DNA of 64,000 nucleotides from Thermomicrobiales bacterium (lineage in GTDB: Bacteria; Chloroflexota; Chloroflexia; Thermomicrobiales; UBA6265), in assembly GCA_023957115.1 (NCBI GenBank), contig JAMLHN010000016.1, positions 16,925 through 80,924 of the forward strand, given 5' to 3'. Below the pieces are notes generated by a model, which ran no database searches, had not been told where the DNA came from, and saw only the letters and a program-made list of their open reading frames with translations. Numbering within the stretch: the stretch's first letter is position 1; every line of letters begins with the position of its first letter. Below are positions 17,032 through 26,141 of this stretch, piece after piece. The position numbers and the translations under genes were made by a program.

Positions 17032-17738
17032 TCAGGGTCGAGATGCGCTACTTCGCGTTCGTTCGCGAGCAGTTGGGTATGTCGAAGGAAACGATCGAGC
17101 TTCGTGACGGCTCGACCGTCGATCAGGCGCTCGAACTGGTTCTGACACGCGCTCCGCGCTTGGCCAATGCGCGGCCGGCGCTCATGGTGATGGTCAATCA
17201 GGCGTATCAGCCGGGAACGCACGTGCTCACCGACGGCGACGAGGTCGCCATCATCCCGCCGGTGAGTGGCGGGAGTGAGCCAAAGCGTTTCGTCGTAACC
17301 GAGCAGGTCCTCGACCCCAGGGATGCGGAAGCGTTGGTCAGCGATGAGGGCTCGGGAGCGTTGATCACCTTTTCCGGCACGGTCCGTGACAACGCGCGCG
17401 GCAAGACTGTCACCGCCCTGGACTACGAAGCCTATCCCCCCGCGGCTGAGAAGATGCTCGAGCAGATCGGGGATGAGATCTTCGACCAGTGGGGAATCCG
17501 GACAGTCGCGATCTTCCACCGCTACGGTCTCTTGCAGATCGGCGAAATCAGTGTCGTGATCGCAGTCTCGGCGCCGCATCGGGAGGCAGCGTTCGAGGCT
17601 TGCCGCTGGGCGATCGAACGGATCAAGGTGATCGTGCCCATCTGGAAACGGGAGCTCTACGAAGACGGCGCGGTCTGGATCGGCAGCGAAGCGGAGTATC
17701 AGGCGGAGCTGGGCCGCTCAGATCCAGCGGGGCGATAA
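17028..17738 (+). CDS. moaDE: MoaD-MoaE fusion, molybdopterin synthase
   Basis: This 236-residue protein joins the two subunits of molybdopterin synthase, which adds two sulfurs to precursor Z. Residues 1-82 are MoaD-like ([18 protein letters not shown] to [14 protein letters not shown]). MoaD normally ends in a free Gly-Gly that carries the thiocarboxylate; here it reads PVSGGSEPK straight into MoaE. Residues 86-236 are MoaE-like, with [43 protein letters not shown] and [14 protein letters not shown]. The Gly-Gly being internal implies processing or a different sulfur-transfer mode. The start overlaps the thiolase stop. Confidence 0.92.
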   Translation: MIRVEMRYFAFVREQLGMSKETIELRDGSTVDQALELVLTRAPRLANARPALMVMVNQAYQPGTHVLTDGDEVAIIPPVSGGSEPKRFVVTEQVLDPRDAEALVSDEGSGALITFSGTVRDNARGKTVTALDYEAYPPAAEKMLEQIGDEIFDQWGIRTVAIFHRYGLLQIGEISVVIAVSAPHREAAFEACRWAIERIKVIVPIWKRELYEDGAVWIGSEAEYQAELGRSDPAGR

Positions 17739-17742
17739 CTTC

Positions 17743-17758
17743 TTGTAAGTTGATACAA
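17743..17758. promoter_or_regulatory. Inverted repeat TTGTA-N6-TACAA upstream of cysteine synthase
   Basis: TTGTAAGTTGATACAA is a perfect 5-bp inverted repeat with a 6-base centre in an AT-rich patch (17735-17775) that is unusual for this GC-rich sequence. It lies about 60 bases before the cysK start. It could be an operator for a sulfur regulator. The assignment is by position and symmetry only. Confidence 0.35.
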
Positions 17759-17819
17759 AACTAAAGTTCTGTTAGCTTCGTGCCGCGTGCCATTGTTTTG
17801 CACCGCGGAGATGAATGCC

Positions 17820-18851
17820 ATGCCTGCTCTGGAAATCAGCGAAGCCGATCTCATTCGCCGGAACCGGCCAGCGATCGCGAACGACGCGACCGAATTGATC
17901 GGCAACACGCCGCTCATTCGGCTCGACCGGTTCGCCCCGGACGCGCGGGGGTCGCTTCTGGGCAAGCTGGAATCGTTCTCTCCCGGGTATTCAGTCAAGG
18001 ATCGTATCGGCGTTGCGATGATTCTCGATGCCGAAGAGCGCGGTCTGATCACGCCGGGCAAGACAACGATTATCGAACCGACCAGCGGCAACACCGGTAT
18101 CGCCCTGGCCTGGGTCGCCGCCTCGCGGGGATACCGGCTGATTCTCACAATGCCAGAGAGTATGAGCCTGGAACGGCGCGTGCTCCTGCTGGCGTACGGC
18201 GCCGAGCTGGTGCTGACTCCGGCGGCGGACGGCATGGTTGGATCGATCTGGAAAGCCGAGGAGCTGCTCGAGGAGATTCCTGACTCCTGGATGCCGATGC
18301 AATTCGAGAATCTGGCCAATCCGGACATTCACACCAAGACCACGGCGGTCGAGCTTTGGCAGGACACCGACGGATCGATCGACGCGCTGGTCGGCGGCGT
18401 TGGCACCGGGGGCACGATCAGCGGGGTTGGACAGGTCATCAAGGCGCTGAAACCATCGTTCAAGATCATCGCCGTCGAACCTCAGGAGTCTCCGTTTCTT
18501 GCCGGCGGCGAAGCCGCTCCCCACAAGATTCAGGGAATTGGAGCGAACTTCGCGCCACCGGTGCTGCAAATCGATCTGATCGATGAGATCTTCCATGTCA
18601 CTAGTGAACAGGCGATGGAGGCCGCGCGCGAGCTGATCGTGACCGAGGGATTGCTGACCGGAATCTCCGCCGGAGCTGCCGCCTTTGCCAGCCGCGCTAT
18701 CGCGAATCGGCCAGAGAACGAGGGCAAGGTCATCGTCGCCGTCCTACCCGATACCGGCGAACGCTATCTCAGCACACTCCTCTTCTCGGACTTACGCGAC
18801 AAGGCATCCGCGATGCCGACATCGGTGCTGACCGCAGGGGCGCAGCGGTAG
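17820..18851 (+). CDS. cysK: Cysteine synthase family, PLP-dependent
   Basis: This fold-type II PLP enzyme (343 residues) makes cysteine from O-acetylserine and sulfide. Key features are [13 protein letters not shown], the PLP lysine in [12 protein letters not shown], the substrate loop [13 protein letters not shown], the phosphate-binding [13 protein letters not shown], and [16 protein letters not shown] at 17820 was chosen because GGAG lies 9 bases upstream; an ATG at 17811 sits directly on that site and a GTG at 17787 has none. A cystathionine beta-synthase-like role using O-phosphoserine or serine cannot be ruled out. A T-tract follows 3 bases after the stop. Confidence 0.9.
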   Translation: MPALEISEADLIRRNRPAIANDATELIGNTPLIRLDRFAPDARGSLLGKLESFSPGYSVKDRIGVAMILDAEERGLITPGKTTIIEPTSGNTGIALAWVAASRGYRLILTMPESMSLERRVLLLAYGAELVLTPAADGMVGSIWKAEELLEEIPDSWMPMQFENLANPDIHTKTTAVELWQDTDGSIDALVGGVGTGGTISGVGQVIKALKPSFKIIAVEPQESPFLAGGEAAPHKIQGIGANFAPPVLQIDLIDEIFHVTSEQAMEAARELIVTEGLLTGISAGAAAFASRAIANRPENEGKVIVAVLPDTGERYLSTLLFSDLRDKASAMPTSVLTAGAQR

Positions 18852-18858
18852 GTTTTTT

Positions 18859-18881
18859 TGGGAGTTCGGAGTTGGGATTTA
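18859..18881 (+). repeat. Short heptad-family repeat copy
   Basis: GGGAGTTCGGAGTTGGGATT belongs to the dispersed heptad family and lies between cysK and the palindromic element at 18891. Confidence 0.75.
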
Positions 18882-18890
18882 GAGCGAATT

Positions 18891-19003
18891 TCAGAATGGT
18901 TGACCCTCCAGCGGAGTCGGGCCGCTGCGGGCCGCCCGCTCCGGCGGGGAGATGCTTCGTTCCTAAGCATGACAACCAGGTATTGCGGGGACAACCATTC
19001 TGA
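18891..19003. mobile_element. 113-bp MITE-like element with perfect 12-bp terminal inverted repeats
   Basis: TCAGAATGGTTG (18891-18902) is the exact reverse complement of CAACCATTCTGA (18992-19003). No reading frame inside could encode a transposase. The interior contains GGGAGATGCTTCGTTCCTAA and then GCATGACAA, similar to short repeats seen dispersed in many bacterial genomes. It lies between the convergent cysK and MqnA-like genes. No target-site duplication is obvious. Mobility is inferred from structure only. Confidence 0.55.
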
Positions 19004-19071
19004 AAACGGCTGTAAATGCCGGCGGACACACGGGCTCGCTGATCCGGACGGTCGATTGCCGGAAAGGGTAG

Positions 19072-19845
19072 CTATTCCTCGAAGACACGCCAGGGGATCT
19101 CGCGGATGAGCGGATAGCTCGAGCCGCCAACTCCGCGGGCCAGGAGTGAATACGCGGCGTCGCGGGCCACGGCGTCCAGCTCGAGCTGAAATTTGCTCAT
19201 CGTTTCGGCCAACCGCTCGGATTCGATATCACGGTCGACCAGGAGCGCTTTTCTGAGGTCACGGCGCTGGACATATCCGGCCGCGGCCGCCGAGCGGAGC
19301 AGGTTCCGCACATGCTCCACGGCATCACTCGAGACATCTCGGGGAACCGCAAACAGATGGGTCACGACTGGTTGCTCGGTGAGGATGTACCAGGCGCGCA
19401 CGAGATCCTCGCTGAAACCGGCCTCGACCGGTTCGAGGGCATCCAGCCCTTCGACGATCGTGATGCTGCTCGTCCCGTCTGGTTCTGTCACCCAACGAGT
19501 CGCTTTGATGCCATAGAAAGGCCAGACCGTCGCTCGAGCCAGCAGTTCCGCGGCAGCGGATACGCCGTACAGGAGAATCGACGCCTCCCCGATCTCGTCC
19601 GGTCGAACCGGCGAGCGCATTGCAATTGCGCCGGTTTCGCTCGACCAGATGCCAAACGCAGGATCGACCTGGTGTGTCTCGATAAGATGCGTAATCTCCG
19701 GCGTGGAGATCAAGGCAAAATCGTCTGGTCCGATATCGGCTGCTCTAAGATGCTCTCGAATGGTCACGTCGAGGTTGGGGTCGGTCCGTTCAGCAACCCC
19801 GGCGGTGAGGAATGCGGTTTCGAGCGCGCGATCGATGATCAGCAT
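19072..19845 (-). CDS. MqnA/MqnD-like periplasmic-binding-fold protein
   Basis: The 257-residue protein resembles the MqnA/MqnD family (chorismate dehydratase and related enzymes of futalosine menaquinone synthesis). The supporting parts are LIIDRALETAF at the start, AFGIWSSETGAIAMRSP, EGLDALEPVEAGFSEDL and RAWYILTEQPVVTHLFAVP, followed by a helical tail. Similarity is partial: the usual MqnA opening is absent. It begins 8 bases after pheA, which also lies on the chorismate-derived pathway, and this supports a chorismate-linked role. ATG at 19843-19845 was chosen because it follows AGAGAAG and the upstream reading is not protein-like. The function is tentative. Confidence 0.5.
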   Translation of the reverse strand: MLIIDRALETAFLTAGVAERTDPNLDVTIREHLRAADIGPDDFALISTPEITHLIETHQVDPAFGIWSSETGAIAMRSPVRPDEIGEASILLYGVSAAAELLARATVWPFYGIKATRWVTEPDGTSSITIVEGLDALEPVEAGFSEDLVRAWYILTEQPVVTHLFAVPRDVSSDAVEHVRNLLRSAAAAGYVQRRDLRKALLVDRDIESERLAETMSKFQLELDAVARDAAYSLLARGVGGSSYPLIREIPWRVFEE

Positions 19846-19853
19846 CGGCTTCT

Positions 19854-20732
19854 CTACAGAATTCGCGCGGTCGGCGCCGACGCATCCATGAACTCGCTGA
19901 CCAGCGCCACAAAATCGAATCTTGGATACGATCCGAAGACTTGCACGCGGGCAACCTGGCTGAGCCGGTCGAGTGCATCGACCACGACCGGGTCGGTTCG
20001 GTGTCCCTGGAAATCGAGCAGGAAATAATACTCGCCCAACCACTCCTTGGTTGGACGGCTTTCGACCTTGGTCAGCTCGATCTTGCTTTCGGCAAACGGC
20101 TCCAGCGATTCGAGTAGCGATCCCGGCGCGTTGACATTCAGGACGAAGCTGATCGAGGTCTTGTCGTTCCCCGTCGGTTCGGAATCCTCGTTGCGCAAGA
20201 CGACGAAGCGGGTGAAATTCGAGCGGATGTCCTGAATGTCGTGTGCGATGATCTGGCCGCCGTAGAGCTCGGCCGCCCGTTTGGTGCCGATTGCCGCGCG
20301 GCGGTTATCTCCGCTGGTGACGACCTCTTCGACCGCGGCGGCGGTACTCAATGCGGCGACCTGGTCGGCTTTCGGCATCACGCGTTCGAGAAACCGGCGA
20401 CATTGGCCGAACGGTTGCGGGTGCGATGTCACCTCGGTGATGTCGGCCAGGGTGGCGCCGGGCGGGGTGATCAGAAAATGCCGCACCGGCACGACCACCT
20501 CGTTCGCAATCTTGAGCGGGGTTTCATGAATGAGCAGATCGAGTGTGGTGCTGATCGAACCCTCGATCGAGTTTTCGATTGGCAGCAGCGCCTGCGTCGC
20601 GAGACCGGTTTCGACGGCCGAGGTCAGCGCCGGAAAGGAGTTGAACGCAATCAGCTCGCTCTCGGCGCCGGCAAATGAGATTGCCGCGTCTTCGCTGAAT
20701 GTGCCACGGGGACCAAGAAAAGCCGTAATCAT
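19854..20732 (-). CDS. pheA: Prephenate dehydratase
   Basis: PheA converts prephenate to phenylpyruvate in phenylalanine synthesis. The 292-residue protein starts ITAFLGPRGTFSEDAA and has LLPIENSIEGSISTTLDLL, TSHPQPFGQCRRFL and NFTRFVVL, where the TRF motif is catalytic. The C-terminal ACT domain for feedback by phenylalanine contains ESRPTKEWLGEYYFLLDFQGH. ATG at 20730-20732 has GGAGGA 5 bases upstream, so I prefer it to the ATG four codons earlier. It is divergent from thpR and leads a two-gene unit with the MqnA-like gene. Confidence 0.95.
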   Translation of the reverse strand: MITAFLGPRGTFSEDAAISFAGAESELIAFNSFPALTSAVETGLATQALLPIENSIEGSISTTLDLLIHETPLKIANEVVVPVRHFLITPPGATLADITEVTSHPQPFGQCRRFLERVMPKADQVAALSTAAAVEEVVTSGDNRRAAIGTKRAAELYGGQIIAHDIQDIRSNFTRFVVLRNEDSEPTGNDKTSISFVLNVNAPGSLLESLEPFAESKIELTKVESRPTKEWLGEYYFLLDFQGHRTDPVVVDALDRLSQVARVQVFGSYPRFDFVALVSEFMDASAPTARIL

Positions 20733-20813
20733 CGATTCCTCCATCGCGACATACAGTACGGCGCTCGTTCCCTACCGCGCAACGCCACTCCGCGCGCGGC
20801 CTATACTGCCGCC

Positions 20814-21455
20814 ATGGCACGACGTCACCGCAACGAATCAAAATCCAATACAGAACGCCCGCCGGTCAAAACTGACGGACCGCGTCTCTTCATCGCCGCG
20901 CCACTGCCGCCCGCGGTGACCGACCAGCTTGGGCATTTGATCGACGATCTCTCCAGCCGTGAGCTGCCGGTCCGCTGGACCGCGACAAATGCGATGCATC
21001 TCACCCTGCACTTCATCGGCGAGGTGCCGCCGGAACGCGCCGAGCTGCTGCGGATGTCGTTCGCAAATCTCGCGCCCCGGCTGGGTCCAATCAAGTTGCG
21101 TACCGGCGGCACGGGCGTATTTCCGAATCCCCGGCGTCCCCGGGTCCTCTGGGTTGGCGTGGATGGGCAGACGGACCGGCTAGCGTCACTTCGGGATGCC
21201 ATCGGCGTCATGCTCGACCGGCTCGATGTCGAGGTCGAATCGGGCCGCTTTCGACCGCATCTGACCCTGGGACGAGCGCGCGACGGCGTCGACCAGCTCT
21301 TTGCCTATCAACTCCAACAAGCATTCGAATCTTCCAGCGTGCAGGAAATCGTCGCGTCGCCGGTCGAGTTCACGGTCGATGATGTCGTTCTCTATCGCAG
21401 TCACCTGGAGAAATCCGGCGCGCGGTACGAACCTTTGGCGTCCGTGCGACTTTAG
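20814..21455 (+). CDS. thpR: RNA 2',3'-cyclic phosphodiesterase
   Basis: This 213-residue member of the 2H phosphoesterase family opens 2',3'-cyclic phosphate ends on RNA. Two catalytic HxTx motifs are present: HLTLHFIGEV (about residue 63) and RPHLTLGRARD (about residue 149). PRLFIAAPLPPAV is the usual first strand. An N-terminal extension of about 22 basic residues precedes the domain. It lies about 100 bases upstream of prfA on the same strand. Confidence 0.92.
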   Translation: MARRHRNESKSNTERPPVKTDGPRLFIAAPLPPAVTDQLGHLIDDLSSRELPVRWTATNAMHLTLHFIGEVPPERAELLRMSFANLAPRLGPIKLRTGGTGVFPNPRRPRVLWVGVDGQTDRLASLRDAIGVMLDRLDVEVESGRFRPHLTLGRARDGVDQLFAYQLQQAFESSSVQEIVASPVEFTVDDVVLYRSHLEKSGARYEPLASVRL

Positions 21456-21559
21456 TCCGTCGAAGGAAACCTCCTACCTGCTAAAATAGATGGTCGCATG
21501 GTGTGTCCGGCGATCTGCCATTCCCCACGTTTCATTCGCCGATTCAGGATCGCATACAG

Positions 21560-22663
21560 ATGAGCAAACTCATGGAAACCCTCGGCGATATCAATCGCCG
21601 ATATAGAGAACTGGACGAGCTCTTCGCGGATCCTGCCATTGCAACCGACCCGGTGCGCTTGCAAGAGATTGGACGCGAGCGGGCCGAGCTCGAAGAGGTG
21701 GTCTCGACCTATACCGAATATGAGGCTGCCGAATCGGCGCTTGCCGATGCCGAGCTGCTGTCGAATGATTCCGACCCGGAAATGGCCGCCATGGCAGCCG
21801 ATGAGATTCGGACGCTCAAGGAGCAGCAGTCCGCGCTGATGTCCCGGATAAAGGCGCTCCTGGTGCCAAGAGATCCGAACGACACCAAGAACGTCATCGT
21901 CGAGATTCGGGCAGGAACCGGCGGAGACGAAGCCGCCCTTTTCGCGGCGGACCTCTTCCGCATGTATGCCCGCTATGCGGAGCGCCAGCGCTGGAAAGTC
22001 GAAGTTCTCTCCGCCACGGAAACCGACGGTGGCGGCTATCGTGAAGTCATCTTCCAGGTCACCGGGAAGAACGCATACAGCTATCTGCGCTATGAAAGTG
22101 GCGTCCACCGCGTTCAACGCGTGCCGGCCACCGAGAGCCAGGGTCGCATCCACACATCGACTGCCAGCGTCGCCGTCCTGCCAGAAGCCGAGGACGTCGA
22201 TATCCAGATTTCCGACAACGATCTACGGATCGATGTCTATCGCTCCTCCGGCAATGGCGGCCAGAGCGTCAATACGACCGATTCGGCGGTGCGCATCACG
22301 CATATACCGACCGGCATCGTGGTCGCGTGCCAGGACGAACGGAGTCAGCTCAAGAACAAGCTGAAAGCGATGACCATCCTCCGGTCGCGGTTGTTCGAGG
22401 CCGAGCAGGAGCGGCTGGCGGCCGAGCGGGGCGATTCGCGGCGGTCGCAGATTGGCAGCGCCGAGCGCAGCGAGAAGATTCGCACGTACAACTATCCACA
22501 GGACCGGATCTCCGACCATCGCATCAAGATGAATCTGAGCAATATTCCTGGTGTCATGGATGGGCAGATCGACACGTTGGTGCAGGAGCTCCGCGCCGCC
22601 GATGAGGCTCAACGGCTTGCCGAGGCCGGTCTCGAGGATGAGCGGGCCGTCGTCGCGGCTTGA
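21560..22663 (+). CDS. prfA: Peptide chain release factor 1
   Basis: RF1 terminates translation at UAA and UAG. The protein of about 367 residues contains the GGQ motif in [17 protein letters not shown], which triggers peptidyl-tRNA hydrolysis. The stop-codon-reading tripeptide is PAT in [18 protein letters not shown], which identifies RF1 rather than RF2 (SPF). [15 protein letters not shown] and [12 protein letters not shown] are also typical. ATG 21560 begins the usual N-terminal helix; the upstream frame to 21503 is not family-like. It is followed by prmC, which methylates the GGQ glutamine. Confidence 0.96.
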   Translation: MSKLMETLGDINRRYRELDELFADPAIATDPVRLQEIGRERAELEEVVSTYTEYEAAESALADAELLSNDSDPEMAAMAADEIRTLKEQQSALMSRIKALLVPRDPNDTKNVIVEIRAGTGGDEAALFAADLFRMYARYAERQRWKVEVLSATETDGGGYREVIFQVTGKNAYSYLRYESGVHRVQRVPATESQGRIHTSTASVAVLPEAEDVDIQISDNDLRIDVYRSSGNGGQSVNTTDSAVRITHIPTGIVVACQDERSQLKNKLKAMTILRSRLFEAEQERLAAERGDSRRSQIGSAERSEKIRTYNYPQDRISDHRIKMNLSNIPGVMDGQIDTLVQELRAADEAQRLAEAGLEDERAVVAA

Positions 22664-22686
22664 ACCGACCATCAAGTGAGTCGAGT

Positions 22687-23571
22687 ATGCCCGGGCGCCC
22701 CGTCGATACGATCGGCGGGGTACTCGCGTCCGCGGCGGTTCGGCTGCGGGAATCGGGCATCGAAACGGCGCGCCTCGATGCAGAGCTGCTCCTCGGACAC
22801 GTTCTCCATACAACCCGCACCCGCCTCGCAATCGATGCGAACGATCCGGTCGACGCAACCTCGATCAAAGCCTTCGAATCGCTTCTCGATCGTCGCATCC
22901 AGGGTGAATCGGTCGCCTATCTCATCGGGTTCCGCGAGTTCATGCGCCACGAGTTCGCGGTTGGACCGGGTGTCCTCGTCCCACGTCCCGAAACCGAGCT
23001 CATGGTCGAACGGGCATGCGAGACCATTCCCCGCCTGTGGCCAACTGGAACCGTCCGCGTGCTCGATCTTTGCACCGGCAGCGGGGCAATCGCGTGCTCG
23101 CTGGCGCTCTCGGTCGAAGCCGATCGGTTGTTCATCACCGGGTCGGACGTCTCCGAAGCGGCGCTCGCCTACGCGCGCCGAAACCGTGCCGCGCTCGGGC
23201 TCGATGACCGGGTCGAGCTGGTCCAGGGGGATCTGTTGCACTGGACCAGCGGTCCCTGGGATCTCATCCTCACCAATCCCCCGTATCTCCGGCCCGATCA
23301 AATCGACGACAATCCCGATCTCATCGCCGAACCGAGGCTGGCGCTCGATGGCGGTCACCTGGGTCTGGAGCTCATCGAGCGAATCCTGGTTCAGGCAACG
23401 AGCCGCGTTGCGGCTACCTTTGCCATGATGATCGAGATCGATCCGGATCAAGCAGCCGAGGCAGCCGGACTGGCCGCGAGGCGATTTCCGGAGGCAACGG
23501 TCACCATCGTTCCCGATCTGACGAGACGAGCCCGCTTCATCGACATCGAATGCGTGGAGACCAACGTATGA
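22687..23571 (+). CDS. prmC: Release factor glutamine methyltransferase
   Basis: PrmC methylates the glutamine of the GGQ motif in release factors. The 294-residue protein has an N-terminal helical domain, then YLIGFREFMRHEFAVGPGVLVPRPETE, the SAM-binding VLDLCTGSGAIACSLAL and the catalytic LTNPPYL motif. The frame also offers TTG at 22660, overlapping the prfA stop; I prefer ATG 22687 because the family begins just after it. The stop overlaps the start of the molybdoenzyme gene (ATGA). The prfA-prmC order is widely conserved. Confidence 0.94.
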   Translation: MPGRPVDTIGGVLASAAVRLRESGIETARLDAELLLGHVLHTTRTRLAIDANDPVDATSIKAFESLLDRRIQGESVAYLIGFREFMRHEFAVGPGVLVPRPETELMVERACETIPRLWPTGTVRVLDLCTGSGAIACSLALSVEADRLFITGSDVSEAALAYARRNRAALGLDDRVELVQGDLLHWTSGPWDLILTNPPYLRPDQIDDNPDLIAEPRLALDGGHLGLELIERILVQATSRVAATFAMMIEIDPDQAAEAAGLAARRFPEATVTIVPDLTRRARFIDIECVETNV

Positions 23572-24605
23572 CGATTCCCGGCAAAGACACACGACTCACA
23601 CCCTATGGCTCGAGCAATCTCGGTATGGATTTGGGGCTGATCGATGACCTCGATGTCCCGAACGAGCTCTTTTTCGTTCGCTCGAATGGAGAGATCCAGA
23701 CCATCGACCCGGCCAAATGGACCCTTCCGGTCGACGGGGAGGTCGAACGGCGGATCGAGTTGACGCTCGCCGATCTGGAAGCGATGCCGCAGGTGGAGCA
23801 GTCGTCGTTTCTGGAATGCACGGGAAACGGCCGGTCGCGATTTCATCCCAAAGCAGAAGGGACTACCTGGAAAAACGACGCCGCCGGCAATGCCGTGTGG
23901 GGCGGCGTCCGGTTACGCGATGTCCTCGAGATGGCCGGCGTACATGAGACCGGCATCGAGGTGGTCTCGCAGGGTAGCGACTTGGAGACCATGCAGCGGG
24001 GATTGCCGCTTTCCGTGGCGATGCAGCCAACGACGCTCATCGCCCTGCGCATGAACGGCGCGCCTCTCCCGGTTGCCCATGGATTCCCAGCCCGGCTCAT
24101 CGTACCTGGCTGGGCGGGTATCGCATCGACGAAATGGCTCTCCGGTCTGACCGTCAGCGACCGGCCATTCGTCGGGCCGTTCCAGGGCGATCTCTACGTG
24201 GTCTACGATGCCGACGGCACGCCGGTCCAGCCGGTTCGCGAGATGCCGGTGAAGTCGATCATTTCGCATCCATCCGAGGGAGCCACGCTGCCCGAAGGGG
24301 CGGTCGTTACGGGTTTCGCATGGTCGGGATACGGTGGAATCGAGAAGGTCGAGACGAGTCTCGATCATGGAGAGAGCTGGCACAAAGCGGCGATCGTCGC
24401 CGAAGCCGGGCCGCTGGCATGGGTCCGGTGGGAACAGCGACTCGTCCTTCCTCCCGGTAGCTACGAGATCGTTGCGCGCGCCACCGACCGGCGCGGGCTC
24501 ACCCAGCCATGGACGGCATTCTGGAACCAGAAGGGGTATTTCATGAATGAGATCCAGCAGGTCGGGTTTTCGGTCGCGCCGCAGGGCGATTCGCCGAATG
24601 GCTGA
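23568..24605 (+). CDS. Sulfite oxidase-family molybdoenzyme
   Basis: The 345-residue protein belongs to the sulfite oxidase family of molybdopterin enzymes. The molybdenum-ligand Cys is in SSFLECTGNGRSRFHP (about residue 84). WGGVRLRDVLEMAGV, LPVAHGFPARLIVPGWAGIASTKWL and a C-terminal Mo-co dimerisation domain (VTGFAWSGYGGIEKVE, then PWTAFWNQKGY) follow. No haem domain or export signal is visible, so it is probably cytoplasmic and uses another electron acceptor. It overlaps prmC by 4 bases. The nearby moeA and MoaD-MoaE genes could supply its cofactor. Sulfite is the default substrate guess. Confidence 0.88.
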   Translation: MTIPGKDTRLTPYGSSNLGMDLGLIDDLDVPNELFFVRSNGEIQTIDPAKWTLPVDGEVERRIELTLADLEAMPQVEQSSFLECTGNGRSRFHPKAEGTTWKNDAAGNAVWGGVRLRDVLEMAGVHETGIEVVSQGSDLETMQRGLPLSVAMQPTTLIALRMNGAPLPVAHGFPARLIVPGWAGIASTKWLSGLTVSDRPFVGPFQGDLYVVYDADGTPVQPVREMPVKSIISHPSEGATLPEGAVVTGFAWSGYGGIEKVETSLDHGESWHKAAIVAEAGPLAWVRWEQRLVLPPGSYEIVARATDRRGLTQPWTAFWNQKGYFMNEIQQVGFSVAPQGDSPNG

Positions 24606-24692
24606 GGCAGGAATGGATAGCCCAGTGTCCAGAGTGATTGCTTCGCGCATTTGGCTCTGGCCTTCTGACAGCGTACGTAGGGAGCAACAACC

Positions 24693-25103
24693 ATGGGCGT
24701 CATTCGGCATCTCGATGAAGCGGGAATCGAAGCACTGTTGACGAGCTCGATTGCCGGTCGGATCGCCTGCAATCAACCGGGAGATCGTCCCTATCTCGTT
24801 CCCCTTGCCTATGCGTACGATGGGGAATCGGTGTACGCCATCAGCGGTCCCGGCCGCAAGCTCGACCTGATGCGCGCCGATCCACGGGTCTCCTTCGAGG
24901 TCGACCGCGTCGATGCCTCCGACCGGTGGGAGAGCGTGGTTGCCGACGCTGAGTTCGAAGAGGTCACCGATCCCGACGAGATTCAGATGGCGATTGCCCT
25001 GATCGAAGGGGCAACGAATGCGCCGGTAGCGATGGGAGCGCATTCCGTGGCGATACGGCTGAGACTGACCGCCAAGTCAGGGCGATACGAGCGTCCAGAG
25101 TAG
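24693..25103 (+). CDS. Pyridoxamine 5'-phosphate oxidase-like FMN-binding protein
   Basis: The 136-residue protein resembles the small split-barrel flavin proteins of the PNPOx-like/NimA type. The pattern is an N-terminal helix (LDEAGIEALLTSS), then GRIACNQPGDRPYLVPLAYAY, SVYAISGPGRKLDLMRADPRVSFEVD and a C-terminal strand IRLRLTAKSGRYERP. The substrate is unknown; members act on flavins, F420 or nitro compounds, or are not characterised. A purine-rich GTAGGGAG lies upstream of the ATG. It stands alone, 87 bases after the molybdoenzyme. Confidence 0.75.
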   Translation: MGVIRHLDEAGIEALLTSSIAGRIACNQPGDRPYLVPLAYAYDGESVYAISGPGRKLDLMRADPRVSFEVDRVDASDRWESVVADAEFEEVTDPDEIQMAIALIEGATNAPVAMGAHSVAIRLRLTAKSGRYERPE

Positions 25104-25279
25104 AGCCCGTCCACGGTTCGGGGATTGTGCTGATCGCTGGTTCTGGGTACCGGATTTTCGCTCTGTACGGCTCGGATGATCAGCCTGAAGGGATCGTCCG
25201 GGAGCGATCCGCACGAGACCGGTTCAGCGATATCCGGCATGCTCACATGGACAGAGTGCGCCGCTCGCGCGGCGCGTTG

Positions 25280-25301
25280 CGTTTGATCTACGTTTGATCT
25301 A
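25280..25301 (+). repeat. Perfect tandem duplication of CGTTTGATCTA
   Basis: Two adjoining copies of CGTTTGATCTA end right where the ribosome binding site AGAGGAGG of the BtpA-like gene begins. It could be a double operator half-site or a slippage duplication. Confidence 0.8.
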
Positions 25302-25312
25302 GAGGAGGCGAA

Positions 25313-26137
25313 ATGTCGGGCGGGAACTGGCTGCAGGAGATTACCGGCCAATCGAAGTCGATCATCGGAATGGTGCATCTCCCTGCCCTGCCTGGTACCC
25401 CGCTCTACGATACGGACAACGGGATGACTGGCATCCGGGATTGGGTAAATCGCGATCTCGATGCGTTGTAGGCCGGCGGCATCGACGCGGTTATGTTCTG
25501 CAATGAGAACGACCGCCCCTACCGGCTCGATGCCGATTTCGCCTCGGTCGCCGCGATGTCGGATGTGGTTGCCTCGTTCCGCAATGAGCTGTCGGTTCCA
25601 TTTGGCGTGAATGTGCTCTGGGACCCGATGGCGACGTTGGCCGTCGCCGCGGCAACGGGGGCCAGTTTCTGCCGCGAGATCTTCACGGGAGCCTTCGCCG
25701 GTGATTTCGGTCTCTGGGTCCGATCCGCTGGGGACAGCTGGCGATATCGCCGGCAAATCGGGGCGGAAAACGTGAAGATGATCTTCAATATCAACGCCGA
25801 ATTCGCCGCGCAGATTGCGCCGCGTCCGGTGGCGGATGTGGCGAAATCGGTCGTCTTTTCCTCCTCTCCGGATGCTATCTGCGTTTCCGGCCCGATCACG
25901 AGTCAGCCGGCCGACGCCTCTGCGCTGGCAGAGGTCACTGGCGCTATCGACGGCAGCGGGGTGCCCGTTCTGGTCAATACCGGATTCAAGACCGCCAACG
26001 CCGCCGAGCTACTCGCGTATGCCGACGGCGCCATCGTCGGTTCGAGTCTGAAGGTCGACGGCATCACCTGGAATCAGGTCGATAAAGACCGGGTGACTGC
26101 CCTGATGGCAGAAGTTCGCAAGACGTCGGGAAAGTAG
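25313..26137 (+). pseudogene. BtpA/SgcQ-family TIM-barrel protein interrupted by an amber codon
   Basis: The frame begins at ATG 25313, after a strong AGAGGAGG. It reads GQSKSIIGMVHLPALPGTP, the BtpA-family opening, to RDLDAL, then meets TAG at 25469-25471, and continues in the same frame with AGGIDAVMFCNENDRPY to the end at 26137. In relatives this position is an ordinary codon (a Gln would need only CAG). The rest of the barrel is intact: PFGVNVLWDP, FNINAEFAAQIAPRP, VSGPITSQPAD, VLVNTGFKTAN, ADGAIVGSSLKVDG. ATG at 25493 could make an N-truncated protein. BtpA proteins are TIM-barrel proteins of uncertain function. It leads the catabolic cluster, 4 bases before the kinase. Confidence 0.85.
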
Positions 26138-26141
26138 CTTC

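Noticed and set aside
25493..26137. Treating the second half of the BtpA-like gene as the complete gene
   Set aside because: The frame upstream of the amber codon is clearly homologous BtpA sequence with a strong ribosome site, so the shorter frame is a remnant.
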